From positions 432,990 through 496,989 of the forward strand of contig MKTZ01000027.1 of NCBI GenBank assembly GCA_001898505.1: a stretch of 64,000 nt of DNA, in the 5' to 3' direction. Below the pieces are notes generated by a model. The model did no database searches, had not been told where the DNA came from, and was given only the letters and a program-made list of their open reading frames with translations. Of this stretch, positions 1 through 8,979 are shown piece by piece (position 1 is the first letter of the stretch; each line of letters starts with the position of its first letter). This DNA comes from Sphingobacteriales bacterium 50-39. GTDB lineage: Bacteria; Bacteroidota; Bacteroidia; Chitinophagales; Chitinophagaceae. The translations under genes were made by a program, and so were the position numbers.

Positions 1-444
1 ATTGCGGGATGTTTTGCGGACAAGTACCAGGGAGAGCAGAATGCAGGCGCCCGGGTGTATAGCAATGACTATCCCATTTATCGCTATGCCGACCTGCTGT
101 TATTGCTGGCCGAGGCCAAGGTGGCGCTTGGGCAGGACCCTACTGCCGAGATCAACCTTGTCAGGGCGCGTGCTTATGGCGCCAACTATGATGCCACTGT
201 GCAGGGTTATCCTAACCAGGCCGTCGATGCGGATGTGAAGGAAGCAATTTTGCGCGAGCGATTTTTCGAATTTATTTTCGAGGGCAAGCGTTGGTATGAT
301 CTGCGCCGGATGGGGGATTCATACGTATATGAATATACGAATATTACTTCTGCCAGCGCGTACAAGCTGCTGTGGCCTATCGACAGGAATACGTTAACCA
401 ATAACAGGTTGCTGGTACAGACACCCGGCTATCTTCAATATTAA
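1..444 (+). CDS. RagB/SusD family outer-membrane glycan-binding lipoprotein, C-terminal part
   Basis: This is the last 147 codons of a SusD-type protein; the frame is open at the left edge, so the start and the lipoprotein signal lie outside. SusD proteins sit on the outer membrane, bind the oligosaccharide substrate and work as a lid on a SusC TonB-dependent channel. The sequence shows the family's C-terminal signature: YRYADLLLLLAEA near the start, then the ERFFEFIFEGKRWYDL block, and a tail with a LLWPI-D segment. It lies 5 bp upstream of the sialate lyase gene on the same strand, so its ligand is probably a sialylated glycan. A susC gene is expected just upstream. The family call is firm; the substrate is inferred from the neighbours. 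Confidence 0.93.
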   Translation: MAGCFADKYQGEQNAGARVYSNDYPIYRYADLLLLLAEAKVALGQDPTAEINLVRARAYGANYDATVQGYPNQAVDADVKEAILRERFFEFIFEGKRWYDLRRMGDSYVYEYTNITSASAYKLLWPIDRNTLTNNRLLVQTPGYLQY

Positions 445-449
445 GCTCA

Positions 450-1385
450 ATGGAACATTTACAAGGACTTATTGCCGCCCCTTTTACCCCGATGTACCCG
501 GACGGCTCGCTTCACCTGAATCTGATACCACGTTATTACCGTCTGCTGAAGGCGAACGGGATCACCGGCGCCTTTATTTGCGGAAGTACCGGCGAGGGGG
601 TTTCCATGACGGCCAGGGAAAAGATGGCTGTCGCCGAGGCCTGGGCTGACGCCGCCAGGGGGGATGCGTCTTTTCGTGTGATGACCCTGCTGGGGGGGAC
701 CTGTCTTACGGAATGTATGGAGCTGGCGCGTCATGCGGAAACGATCGGGCTGTATGGCGTCAGCTTTACGGCGCCCTTTTATTTCAAGCCTGCGGATGTC
801 GATATGCTGGCACAGGCATGTATTGCCATTGCCGAGGCGGTCCCCGAAATGCCTTTTTACTATTATCATATACCCGTATTGACCGGCGTTGATTTTCCCA
901 TGATCGAGCTGTTGAAGAAGGTAGATGGAAAGTTGCCTAACTTTAGCGGTATCAAATACACGCATGAAGATTTCATGGATTTCCTTTCCTGTCTGCATTT
1001 CAAAGGAGGGAAATACGATATGCTCTGGGGGCGTGACGAGAATATGCTGCCTGCCTGGTCCCTTGGCGCCAAAGCAGCAGTCGGCAGCACTTTCAATTAT
1101 GCGGCGCCGTTGTATCACCGACTGATCGACGCTTTTCAGAAGGGCGACCTGGAAGGGGCGCAGCAGTTGCAGCAGCAATCCATCGACATGATCCGGCTGC
1201 TGGGCAAGTATGGGGGCATTGCTACCGGGAAGTCCTATATGCGGCGTATCGGTTTGGATTGCGGCGGGTTCCGACTGCCCGTAAAGAATATGAGCGAGGC
1301 GCAATGGGCGGCCTTTCAACGGGATGTCGATGCACTGGGGTTCGATAGTTTTCAGAGTCTCGAGACAGCGCAAAAGTGGGTATAA
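450..1385 (+). CDS. nanA: N-acetylneuraminate lyase (DapA/NAL family)
   Basis: The 311-residue product should be a cytoplasmic class-I aldolase that splits N-acetylneuraminate into ManNAc and pyruvate. It has the NAL/DHDPS fold signatures: the pyruvate-binding GSTGEG loop near residue 47, the YYYHIP segment with the catalytic tyrosine near 138, and the Schiff-base lysine in SGIKYT near 166. The YYYHIP...TGV form is typical of sialate lyases rather than dihydrodipicolinate synthases, and the length is normal. Its neighbours (mutarotase, MFS transporter, 2-epimerase, O-acetylesterase, sialidase) support sialate as substrate. The ATG is 5 bp after the SusD stop. The stop overlaps the next start as TAATG. 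In Bacteroides the equivalent gene is called nanL. Confidence 0.95.
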   Translation: MEHLQGLIAAPFTPMYPDGSLHLNLIPRYYRLLKANGITGAFICGSTGEGVSMTAREKMAVAEAWADAARGDASFRVMTLLGGTCLTECMELARHAETIGLYGVSFTAPFYFKPADVDMLAQACIAIAEAVPEMPFYYYHIPVLTGVDFPMIELLKKVDGKLPNFSGIKYTHEDFMDFLSCLHFKGGKYDMLWGRDENMLPAWSLGAKAAVGSTFNYAAPLYHRLIDAFQKGDLEGAQQLQQQSIDMIRLLGKYGGIATGKSYMRRIGLDCGGFRLPVKNMSEAQWAAFQRDVDALGFDSFQSLETAQKWV

Positions 1386-2482
1386 TGAGTCGTACTATGT
1401 CACTACTTCTGCTGTCAGGGCTGTTATATGGGTTTCCTTTGCCGGCACAGCATGGGAAGATATCGTGGTCCGAGTCCGTGAAGCTGCCGCTGGGGCTGGC
1501 AGGCCCTTTGGCGGGTGTCAATCATGGGGTGCTGCTTGTGGGCGGAGGGTGTAATTTCCCGGACAGCATGCCCTGGGCGGGAGGGAAAAAGAAATATTAT
1601 AATGAGGTATTTGCGGTGGATATGCACAGGCGGGAGATGATCGCTGTGGATAGTTTGCCTGAGCATTCTGCCTATGGCGCCAGTGTGACGACGCCGCGGG
1701 GTGTGGTGTATATAGGGGGCGAGAATGAGGGCGGGCCTTCGTCCGCTGTCTTTTGTCTTTCGTGGGACCCAGCGGAGCGGCGGATGGGTGTGGAGCGATG
1801 GCCAGATCTTCCTGTGGCGCTGACGAATGCTTCTGCTGTGTTGCTGGGGCAGACCGTCTATGTAGCGGGCGGGGAAACCGCTGCCGGGGTATCGGACAGT
1901 CTTTATGCGTTTGACCTGTCGCGCCCGACGTGGCGGTTGGAGGGCTCGCTGCCTAAGCCGTTGTCGCATGCCGTCCTCATCGCGGTTGGGAGCCGGCTGT
2001 ATCTTGCAGGCGGGCGGAAAAGAAATCCCGGTGGCCTCAGCGATCTTTCCGAGGCGGTGTATTGCTATGATACTGTAGACCGACGCTGGTCCGTTTGTCG
2101 GAGCCTGCCTTATGCTTTATCGGCCGGTACAGGGGTTTTATACGATGAGCATAGCCTGTTGTTGTTGGGTGGGGACAGGGGAGAGATATTTCACCAGGTG
2201 GAAAAGCTGATCGCCGCCATCGACAGGACTCACGATGTGGTGGAGAGGCAGGCATTGTTGCTGCAAAAGGCGCGTGTGCAGTCCACGCATCCCGGCTTTA
2301 GCAAGAGGTTGTTGTTATATGATATCGACAGGAATGAGTGGAAAAATTTTGATGAACTGCCTTTTGCTTCGCCGGCGACGACGACTGCTGTCCGGTGGGA
2401 CAATTATATAGTGATCCCCGGGGGAGAGATCAGGGCCGGGGTACGTACACCACAAATATTGATAGGAGAGATCAACCGATGA
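1385..2482 (+). CDS. nanM: Cyclically permuted mutarotase / N-acetylneuraminate epimerase, kelch propeller
   Basis: The 365-residue protein has an N-terminal signal peptide (MSRTMSLLLLSGLLYG..., likely cleaved before QHGK) and kelch repeats forming a six-bladed beta-propeller. GG pairs recur in segments such as VYIGGEN, VYVAGGET, LYLAGGR and LLLLGGD. The C-terminal IPGGEIRAGVRTP matches NanM-like proteins. NanM enzymes speed conversion of alpha-sialic acid, as released by sialidase, to the beta anomer in the periplasm. I chose the ATG at 1385, which overlaps the lyase stop as TAATG; an in-frame GTG at 1376 would add three residues and is less likely. The last codons overlap the next gene as ATGA. 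Confidence 0.88.
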   Translation: MSRTMSLLLLSGLLYGFPLPAQHGKISWSESVKLPLGLAGPLAGVNHGVLLVGGGCNFPDSMPWAGGKKKYYNEVFAVDMHRREMIAVDSLPEHSAYGASVTTPRGVVYIGGENEGGPSSAVFCLSWDPAERRMGVERWPDLPVALTNASAVLLGQTVYVAGGETAAGVSDSLYAFDLSRPTWRLEGSLPKPLSHAVLIAVGSRLYLAGGRKRNPGGLSDLSEAVYCYDTVDRRWSVCRSLPYALSAGTGVLYDEHSLLLLGGDRGEIFHQVEKLIAAIDRTHDVVERQALLLQKARVQSTHPGFSKRLLLYDIDRNEWKNFDELPFASPATTTAVRWDNYIVIPGGEIRAGVRTPQILIGEINR

Positions 2483-3684
2483 AAAGAGAAAAGATATATC
2501 CCTGGGTTGTGGTTGGCCTGCTTTGGGTGGTGGGTCTCTTGAACTATCTGGACAGGCAGATGCTATCCACGTTGCGTCCTGCCATGCAAAAGGATATAGG
2601 GGAGCTGGCGTCCGCCACCAACTTCGGCTATCTGATGGGGATATTCCTCTGGATCTATGGGTTTATGAGTCCTGTGGCGGGTGTCATTGCTGACAGGGTC
2701 AACCGGAAGGGTCTTATCGTTGTCAGTCTGCTGGTGTGGTCGGGGGTGGTTTTTGCCATGGGGTATGCGACCAGCTATCATCAGCTGTATGTGCTGCGGG
2801 CCATTATGGGTGTGAGCGAGGCGTTGTATCTGCCTGCGGGGCTCTCGCTGATTGCGGACTATCATGGTAGCAGCACGCGGGGGCTGGCCATCGGTGTACA
2901 TATGACGGGGTTGTATTTGGGGCAGGCGCTGGGTGGGTTTGGGGGAACGATCGCTGCTGCGGGGTCCTGGCAATCCAGTTTTCATTTTTTTGGACTGGCG
3001 GGTATAGTATATGCGGGGATGTTGTTATTCTTGCTAAAAGACAAGGAAAGAGTTTCTTCCCGGAAGACATATTCAGGATCTCGGGAACTGTTGACCCTGC
3101 CAGCCTTTGGGATCATACTTTTTTATTTTGCCTTATTGAGCCTGCCCGGCTGGGCTGTCAAGAACTGGCTTCCTACGTTGTATGCTTCGAGTTTGGGGAT
3201 GGAGATGTCTGGGGCCGGTCCGTTAGCCACGGTGACCATCGCCTCCGCCTCCTTTCTTGGGGTAGTATCCGGCGGGGTATTGTCCGACCGGTGGATAAAA
3301 ACGAATGTCAAGGGCCGTGTGTATACCATTGCTATCGGTATGGGGCTTACCATTCCATCGTTGTTGTTGCTTGGGTTCGGTCATTCGCTGGTGACCGTGG
3401 TGGGCGCCGGCATTTGTTTTGGGGTTGGGTATGGCATGACCGATGCCAACAATATGCCGATGTTGTGTCAATTTATCGGGCCTCGTCAGCGGGCTACCGC
3501 CTATGGGCTGATGAATATGGTCGGTGTGCTGTCCGGCGCGCTGATCACGGAATGGCTCGGCAAGTCAACTGATTCCGGTCATTTGGGGAGGGATTTTTCT
3601 TTGCTGGCCGTGATCGTTCTGGGAGGGCTGGTGCTTCTTATATCATTTCTTCGACCAAAAACAAACGAATATCAAGATGTCTGA
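2479..3684 (+). CDS. nanT: MFS transporter, probable sialic acid importer
   Basis: This is a 401-residue, 12-helix major facilitator. It contains the loop 2-3 motif DRVNRKG, a first helix carrying NYLDRQM as in ACS/NanT-type symporters, and a central loop around LLKDKER. It should sit in the inner membrane and bring in free sialic acid with protons or sodium. The ATG at 2479 overlaps the mutarotase stop as ATGA and is preceded by the purine-rich GGAGAG. A longer in-frame reading from 2395 would run through the previous gene and is rejected. Its position between mutarotase and epimerase genes resembles nanLET-type loci of Bacteroides. The transporter class is clear; the substrate is inferred from context. 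Confidence 0.85.
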   Translation: MKREKIYPWVVVGLLWVVGLLNYLDRQMLSTLRPAMQKDIGELASATNFGYLMGIFLWIYGFMSPVAGVIADRVNRKGLIVVSLLVWSGVVFAMGYATSYHQLYVLRAIMGVSEALYLPAGLSLIADYHGSSTRGLAIGVHMTGLYLGQALGGFGGTIAAAGSWQSSFHFFGLAGIVYAGMLLFLLKDKERVSSRKTYSGSRELLTLPAFGIILFYFALLSLPGWAVKNWLPTLYASSLGMEMSGAGPLATVTIASASFLGVVSGGVLSDRWIKTNVKGRVYTIAIGMGLTIPSLLLLGFGHSLVTVVGAGICFGVGYGMTDANNMPMLCQFIGPRQRATAYGLMNMVGVLSGALITEWLGKSTDSGHLGRDFSLLAVIVLGGLVLLISFLRPKTNEYQDV

Positions 3685-4864
3685 ATACACGAGAGAAGAG
3701 CTTTTAGAGCTAAGGGCTTTTTATGCCCGGCAGTTGCTGGAGGATACTGTTCCTTTCTGGTTCCCCCGCAGTTTTGACCGGGAGCATGGGGGATTCCTGC
3801 TGATGCGGGATGAAGATGGAGGGCTGCTGGATGATGATAAGGCTGTATGGATACAGGGGAGGGCGACGTGGTTGTTATCTACGCTATTTAATAGCGTGGA
3901 GAGACGAGAGCTGTGGCTGGAGGGCGCGAAGCTGGGGTTTGATTTTTTGAACCAGCATGGTTTTGATGAGGATGGGCGGATGTTCTTTCATGTGGCACGG
4001 GATGGCAGGCCTATCCGCAAGCGGCGTTATTTCTTTTCCGAGACCTTTTATGTGATCGCTGCTGCTGCGTATGCACGGGCCAGTGGTAGTGAGGCGGCGG
4101 CGGAAAGGGCGCGTGCGGTGTTTGGGAAGTGCATCGCCTATGCCACGGGAGACGAGAGATTGCCTCCTAAATATACCGGGACAAGACCCGCGCGGGGGAT
4201 TGGCGTGCCGATGATCATGATCAATACGGCGCAGCAGCTGCGTGAGACCATTGGGGACGATCGTTGTGATGGGTGGATCAGCCGTTGGATCGGGGAGATC
4301 GAAACTTGCTTTGTAAAGGATGATATAGCCTGTGTGATGGAGCAGGTGGCGCCGGATGGCAGCATTATCGATCATATCGACGGACGGACACTTAATCCGG
4401 GACATGCCATCGAAGGCGCGTGGTTTATTCTCCATGAGGCCCGATACCGGAACAACGATCCTGCGCTGATCCGGCTGGGTTGCCGGATGCTGGATTATAT
4501 GTGGGAGAGGGGATGGGATAAGGAGCATGGGGGGATACTTTATTTCCGGGATGTATATGACCGGCCTGTGCAGGAGTACTGGCAGGATATGAAGTTCTGG
4601 TGGCCCCATAACGAAACCATCATTGCTACCCTGCTGGCGTATCTTATGACAGGGGAGGAGAAATATGCGCGATGGCACCGGCAGGTGCATGACTATGCAT
4701 ACAGTCATTTCCATGACACCCGGCATGGGGAATGGTTTGGCTATCTGCGCCGGGATGGCAGTATTGCGCAAAGGGCGAAGGGCAATCTTTTTAAAGGACC
4801 ATTCCATCTGCCGAGACAGGAATGGTATTGTATTCAAATCTTAGATCAATATCTCAGATCATGA
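3677..4864 (+). CDS. nanE: AGE-family N-acylglucosamine 2-epimerase
   Basis: The 395-residue product belongs to the AGE / renin-binding-protein family, an (alpha/alpha)6 barrel. It should convert ManNAc from the lyase to GlcNAc. Family landmarks are visible: GRATWLLSTL near residue 61, the NPGHAIEG block with a catalytic-type histidine near 240, and WWPHNETI with the second histidine near 311. Bacteroides uses this RnBP-like epimerase in its nanLET locus instead of the ManNAc-6-phosphate epimerase of enterobacteria, so no ManNAc kinase is needed before epimerisation. The gene overlaps the transporter by 8 bp and the next gene as ATGA. The nanE symbol follows the Bacteroides use. Confidence 0.9.
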   Translation: MSEYTREELLELRAFYARQLLEDTVPFWFPRSFDREHGGFLLMRDEDGGLLDDDKAVWIQGRATWLLSTLFNSVERRELWLEGAKLGFDFLNQHGFDEDGRMFFHVARDGRPIRKRRYFFSETFYVIAAAAYARASGSEAAAERARAVFGKCIAYATGDERLPPKYTGTRPARGIGVPMIMINTAQQLRETIGDDRCDGWISRWIGEIETCFVKDDIACVMEQVAPDGSIIDHIDGRTLNPGHAIEGAWFILHEARYRNNDPALIRLGCRMLDYMWERGWDKEHGGILYFRDVYDRPVQEYWQDMKFWWPHNETIIATLLAYLMTGEEKYARWHRQVHDYAYSHFHDTRHGEWFGYLRRDGSIAQRAKGNLFKGPFHLPRQEWYCIQILDQYLRS

Positions 4865-6297
4865 CACTTGCCACTCTACTGACGATACATTTACAGTTTG
4901 CGGCCATCTTTACGGATAATATGGTATTGCAGCGGGGGCAGCCCGTGCATGTGTGGGGGAGGGGGGCGCCCGGGGAAAGAGTGACTGTGTGGCTCGGGGG
5001 GCTTCGGGTGACTGCCGTTGTGCAGGCCGACAGCGCCTGGGGCGTTTATTTTCAAGCGCAGGGTGCTGATAGTGTCGGGAGGGAGCTGCGTGTGGTGTCG
5101 GGGAGAGATAGTTTGCGTGTGCGGAATATCCTTTTTGGTGATGTGTGGGTTTGTGTCGGTCAGTCCAATATGGAATTCCCCATGAGCGGTGAGAGATATT
5201 TTTCGGAAGAGAAGACTTTTGCGGGGCAACCGTCCATAAGACTTTACAACCCTTCCTTTATCGGCAAGAATGTATATGGTCGTGCTTTTACGGACAGCAT
5301 GCTGCGTCTGTTGACGCCCGGTGCATTTTATCAGGGGGTGTGGAGTGTTTGCGATAGTGTCACCGTGCGGACGATGAGCGCCGTGGGTTATTATTTTGGC
5401 AAGGCCATCGTCGACAAGGAGCACGTGCCCATCGGGCTGATCCATCTTGCCATCGGAGGGTGCCCTATCGAGACCTTTTTGAGCAGGGATGCGTTGAGAG
5501 AATTTCCGGGGAAGCTCGATAGCCCCTGGTTGGAGAACAATACTCTTCCTGTGTGGGTGCGGGAAAGGGGGCGACAGAATGTTGGAACCGGGGGCGATGC
5601 ACATGGTTATAAGCCAGGCTGGGCTTTTGCGGCGGGTATAGCGCCTATATTGCCTATGCCTATCAAGGGTATCATCTGGTACCAGGGGGAAAGCAATTCA
5701 CAGGAGCCCGAGCGGGTGGAGGAGTATCCGCGACTGCAGAAGGCTATGATCGAGGATTATAGAAAAAAATGGAGGCAGCCGCATCTGCCTTTTTATTGGG
5801 TACAATTATCCTCTATCGACACCGTGCAGTACAAGAGCCGGTATTGGCCTGCGTTCCGAGACGGTCAGCGAAGATTGCTGGCGGAGATAGCGGATGGAGG
5901 GATGGCTGTATGCAGTGACATCGGGGCAAGGGATAATGTGCATCCTGCCGACAAACGGACCGTGGGTCAGCGGCTGGCGAGATGGGCGCTGCACGATGTG
6001 TACGGGGAGAAGGGGCTTGTCGTATCGGGGCCATTGCCGTTGCGGGCATCTTATGCCAGGGATACTGTTACTATTTATTTCCAATATGGGCGGGGGCTGC
6101 GGACCGCTGATGGGGGAGCGTTGCGAGGTTTTTATATTAATGGGGCTGCCCCTGCTTTTATTCAGGGAGATCATGTAGTGCTGCCAGTAAAAGGGAAGCC
6201 TGCAGCCGTATATTATGGATGGGAACCTTTTACTAATGCGAATCTTGTGAATGAGGACGAGCTGCCTGCTTCAACTTTTAAAATGAATATACCATGA
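4861..6297 (+). CDS. Sialate O-acetylesterase, SGNH/GDSL hydrolase
   Basis: The 478-residue protein has a short hydrophobic N-terminus and the SIAE layout: an N-terminal beta domain beginning IFTDNMVLQRGQPV, the SGNH serine in VCVGQSNMEF near residue 100, the GIIWYQGESN block III near 270, and the catalytic Asp/His in DNVHPADK near 358. Sialate O-acetylesterases remove 4-O- or 9-O-acetyl groups that block sialidases and lyases. I chose the ATG at 4861 because it overlaps the epimerase stop as ATGA; an upstream in-frame start at 4822 would lie inside that gene. The stop overlaps the sialidase start as ATGA. Secretion to the periplasm is inferred. Confidence 0.9.
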   Translation: MTLATLLTIHLQFAAIFTDNMVLQRGQPVHVWGRGAPGERVTVWLGGLRVTAVVQADSAWGVYFQAQGADSVGRELRVVSGRDSLRVRNILFGDVWVCVGQSNMEFPMSGERYFSEEKTFAGQPSIRLYNPSFIGKNVYGRAFTDSMLRLLTPGAFYQGVWSVCDSVTVRTMSAVGYYFGKAIVDKEHVPIGLIHLAIGGCPIETFLSRDALREFPGKLDSPWLENNTLPVWVRERGRQNVGTGGDAHGYKPGWAFAAGIAPILPMPIKGIIWYQGESNSQEPERVEEYPRLQKAMIEDYRKKWRQPHLPFYWVQLSSIDTVQYKSRYWPAFRDGQRRLLAEIADGGMAVCSDIGARDNVHPADKRTVGQRLARWALHDVYGEKGLVVSGPLPLRASYARDTVTIYFQYGRGLRTADGGALRGFYINGAAPAFIQGDHVVLPVKGKPAAVYYGWEPFTNANLVNEDELPASTFKMNIP

Positions 6298-7427
6298 AAT
6301 ATATTTTTTGTTGTTTGCTGACCCTGACTATTTCCGTGATGCTGGTGGCCCAGTCCGAAAAGGTGCCTGTCTTTGTCTCCGGGCAGGATGGGTATAAGAG
6401 TTTTCGTATACCAGCTATTGTCAATATGCCTAATGGGGAGCTGCTTGCTTTTTGTGAGGGGCGTGTGAATGGGGTGGACGATTTTGGCAATATACAGATC
6501 GTATTGCGTCGGAGTGTGGATCATGGCAAGACATGGTCCGCCTTGCAGGTGGTGGCAGCCAATGGAGAAATGCAGACAGGGAATGCCGCGCCTGTGGTCG
6601 ATCTTACCGACCCCGCCTGGCCGAAGGGGCGTGTCTTTCTTTTTTACAATACCGGTGATGCGCATGAAGGCGATGTGCGAAAGGGGAATGGGAAGCGGGA
6701 AGTGTGGTATAAGACCTCTGTGGATGGCGGCATGACATGGAGTGAGGCCGTCAATATTACCAGCCAGGTGCATCCTGGAGAATGGCGCAGTTATGCGAAT
6801 ACACCCGGTCATGCGATGCAATTCTCCGCCGGAAAATACAAGGGCCGGATATTCGTAGCGGCCAATCATTCGGCGGGCGATCCACAAAAGCGCTTTATGG
6901 ACTATGCGGCGCATGGTTATTATACCGATGATCATGGCAAGACCTTTCATTTGTCCGCCAACGTGGAGATGCCCGGGGGCAATGAATCCACTGCTGCGGA
7001 GCTGTCGGGTGACAGGCTGATGATGAATAGCCGCAACCAGAAGGGGGAGCCAAGGCGCAGGATCGTATCTATCAGCCGTAACGGTGGTGAGACATGGGAC
7101 AGCAGCTGGTATGACTATGCTCTGCCCGACCCTGTCAACGAAGGCAGTCTTCTTACCATCGGGAAAAAAGGCGGGCATGCCGTGCTGGCCTTTAGCAATA
7201 CCGCCGACACGTCGAAGCGGGATAATTTAACGTTGCGCATCAGTTATGATGACGGTGTCAGCTGGCCGCAGCAATTTGTGGTGGATCGCAGTCCCAGCGG
7301 CGCCGTGCATGGGTATACCGGCTACTCTGATCTTGTTCAGATCGGGCGACGTAAGATCGGAGTGTTGTATGAAAAGGAGGAGTATAGCCAGATCGTCTTT
7401 ACGGTGATCGGTTTTTCCTACCTTTAA
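6294..7427 (+). CDS. nanH: Exo-alpha-sialidase (neuraminidase, GH33-like)
   Basis: The 377-residue protein has a signal peptide (MKYIFCCLLTLTISVMLVAQ) and a six-bladed sialidase propeller. It carries the FRIP arginine motif near residue 37, CEGR followed by the acidic DDFG, and Asp-box repeats SVDHGKTW, SVDGGMTW, DDHGKTF, NGGETW and DDGVSW. GGNESTAAE carries the likely catalytic glutamate, and GYSDL with VLYEKEEY near the end supplies tyrosine and glutamate. It should release terminal sialic acids from host or environmental glycans. The start overlaps the O-acetylesterase stop as ATGA, placing substrate release and import in one transcript. Length is typical for single-domain bacterial sialidases. 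Confidence 0.94.
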   Translation: MKYIFCCLLTLTISVMLVAQSEKVPVFVSGQDGYKSFRIPAIVNMPNGELLAFCEGRVNGVDDFGNIQIVLRRSVDHGKTWSALQVVAANGEMQTGNAAPVVDLTDPAWPKGRVFLFYNTGDAHEGDVRKGNGKREVWYKTSVDGGMTWSEAVNITSQVHPGEWRSYANTPGHAMQFSAGKYKGRIFVAANHSAGDPQKRFMDYAAHGYYTDDHGKTFHLSANVEMPGGNESTAAELSGDRLMMNSRNQKGEPRRRIVSISRNGGETWDSSWYDYALPDPVNEGSLLTIGKKGGHAVLAFSNTADTSKRDNLTLRISYDDGVSWPQQFVVDRSPSGAVHGYTGYSDLVQIGRRKIGVLYEKEEYSQIVFTVIGFSYL

Positions 7428-7430
7428 TAA

Positions 7431-8975
7431 ATGGCAACCGTCCGGCTGGGGAGTGTCGAAGGCAGGTGGGTCATGGCATCGACCATACTTGCCTCTGCGA
7501 TGGCATTTATCGATGCTACCGCGCTCAATGTAGTTTTGCCAGCTCTTCAGAAAAGTCTTAATGCCACCGGTACCGATCTCTTCTGGTTATTGAATGCTTA
7601 TCTACTGATCCTGGCGTCGTTGATACTTATTGGCGGATCTTTGGGGGACAAGCTCGGCAGGAAGAAGATATATATGATCGGCATTCTTATTTTTATTGCC
7701 GGCAGTGCCGCCTGCGGTTTTGCGCCGACTGTTCCCGTCCTGATCGCATGCAGGGTTATTCAGGGGCTTGGGGGATCGCTGATGATACCGGGCAGCTTGT
7801 CGCTGATATCCTCCGCCATCGACGAAAGTGAAAAGGGCAAGGCCATCGGGACCTGGTCTGCAGTGACGACCATCGTTACGATGGGAGGGCCTGTCCTTGG
7901 GGGCGCGTTGGCGGATGCCGGCTTGTGGCGTTATATATTTTTTATCAATGTACCTATCGGGATCGTGGCGCTGCTCATACTTTGGAAGAAAGTTGCCGAA
8001 AGCAAAGAGGCCGATGCCGACCCTGTGCTGGATTATCCGGCCGTCATAACGACCGCGTCGGGGCTGGCTTTGCTTACGTTTGGGTTTTTGCGCATACCTG
8101 CTGTGGGGTTTGGAAATATACAGGCATATGGAGCGCTGATCGCTGGAGTGATCCTGCTTGTCGCCTTTGTGATAAGAGAGGGTAAGACGTCCCATCCCAT
8201 GATGCCGTTGCGGCTGTTTGCGAACAGGACATTCAGCGGCGCCAATCTGCTCACTTTCTTTCTCTATGCCGGACTTGGGGTTGGGATGTTGTTCCTTTCT
8301 CTCGACCTCGTCCAGGCGCAGGGCTATAGTCAGCTGCAATCCGGGCTCACCTTCCTGCCCTTCACGTTGTTGATGATCGGTATAGCAAGGCGGGCAGGCA
8401 GCTGGGCGGACAAGTCGGGGCCCAGGTTGTTGTTGATCGTGGGGCCGGCGACTGTCGGTGTGGGTCTGCTGATATTGTCTTTTATCGGGCAGACGAGAGG
8501 TCCTTCAGCGTACTGGACCAGTTTCTTTCCGGGCATACTCGTGTTTGGTTTGGGTATGTCGTTGACCGTCGCACCGCTGACCACTGCCGTGATGCGCTCC
8601 GTGGAGGATGAATATTCGGGGATTGCATCCGGTGTCAACAATGCTATGACGAGGATCTCCAATGTATTTGCCAATGCCATTTTTGGGGCGCTGGCGGTGC
8701 TTTTGTTTACTGGATCGCTGAGTACTAAGCTTTCCAGCCTTTCCCTGGATGAAAAGAGCAAGCAAGCCGCGATTGCCCAGGCGGTGAACCTGGGCAATGC
8801 AAAGCCCCCCGCTGGTATCAGCGGTCATAACAAGGAAGTGATCGAAGCCGCGTATCACGCCGGATTTATCGACACCTATGCTACCGTGATGCGTCTGGCG
8901 GCTGCTCTTGCGTTTTTAGGAGCGCTGATGAGCGTTCTTTTTATCAAGAATCCGTCGCCTGAGCCAGGGGCATAA
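7431..8975 (+). CDS. DHA2-family MFS efflux transporter (EmrB/QacA-like)
   Basis: The 514-residue protein has about 14 hydrophobic helices. It contains the DHA2 motif D1 region MAFIDATALNVVLPAL near residue 25, GDKLGRKK in loop 2-3, and motif C GGPVLGGALAD near 145. Such proteins export drugs or metabolites by proton antiport in the inner membrane. The ATG lies only 3 bp after the sialidase stop, so it is probably on the sialate transcript, although its job there is not obvious. It could export toxic intermediates or a co-occurring antimicrobial, or could simply have been trapped in the operon. The family call is firm; the link to sialate use rests only on position. Confidence 0.88.
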   Translation: MATVRLGSVEGRWVMASTILASAMAFIDATALNVVLPALQKSLNATGTDLFWLLNAYLLILASLILIGGSLGDKLGRKKIYMIGILIFIAGSAACGFAPTVPVLIACRVIQGLGGSLMIPGSLSLISSAIDESEKGKAIGTWSAVTTIVTMGGPVLGGALADAGLWRYIFFINVPIGIVALLILWKKVAESKEADADPVLDYPAVITTASGLALLTFGFLRIPAVGFGNIQAYGALIAGVILLVAFVIREGKTSHPMMPLRLFANRTFSGANLLTFFLYAGLGVGMLFLSLDLVQAQGYSQLQSGLTFLPFTLLMIGIARRAGSWADKSGPRLLLIVGPATVGVGLLILSFIGQTRGPSAYWTSFFPGILVFGLGMSLTVAPLTTAVMRSVEDEYSGIASGVNNAMTRISNVFANAIFGALAVLLFTGSLSTKLSSLSLDEKSKQAAIAQAVNLGNAKPPAGISGHNKEVIEAAYHAGFIDTYATVMRLAAALAFLGALMSVLFIKNPSPEPGA

Positions 8976-8979
8976 AACG

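Noticed and set aside
459..1373. Long open frame on the strand opposite the sialate lyase gene
   Set aside because: It has no domain or signal, and the forward lyase is unmistakable; it is an antisense shadow of a GC-rich gene. The same applies to long frames opposite the epimerase at 3884-4837 and the permease at 60762-61550.
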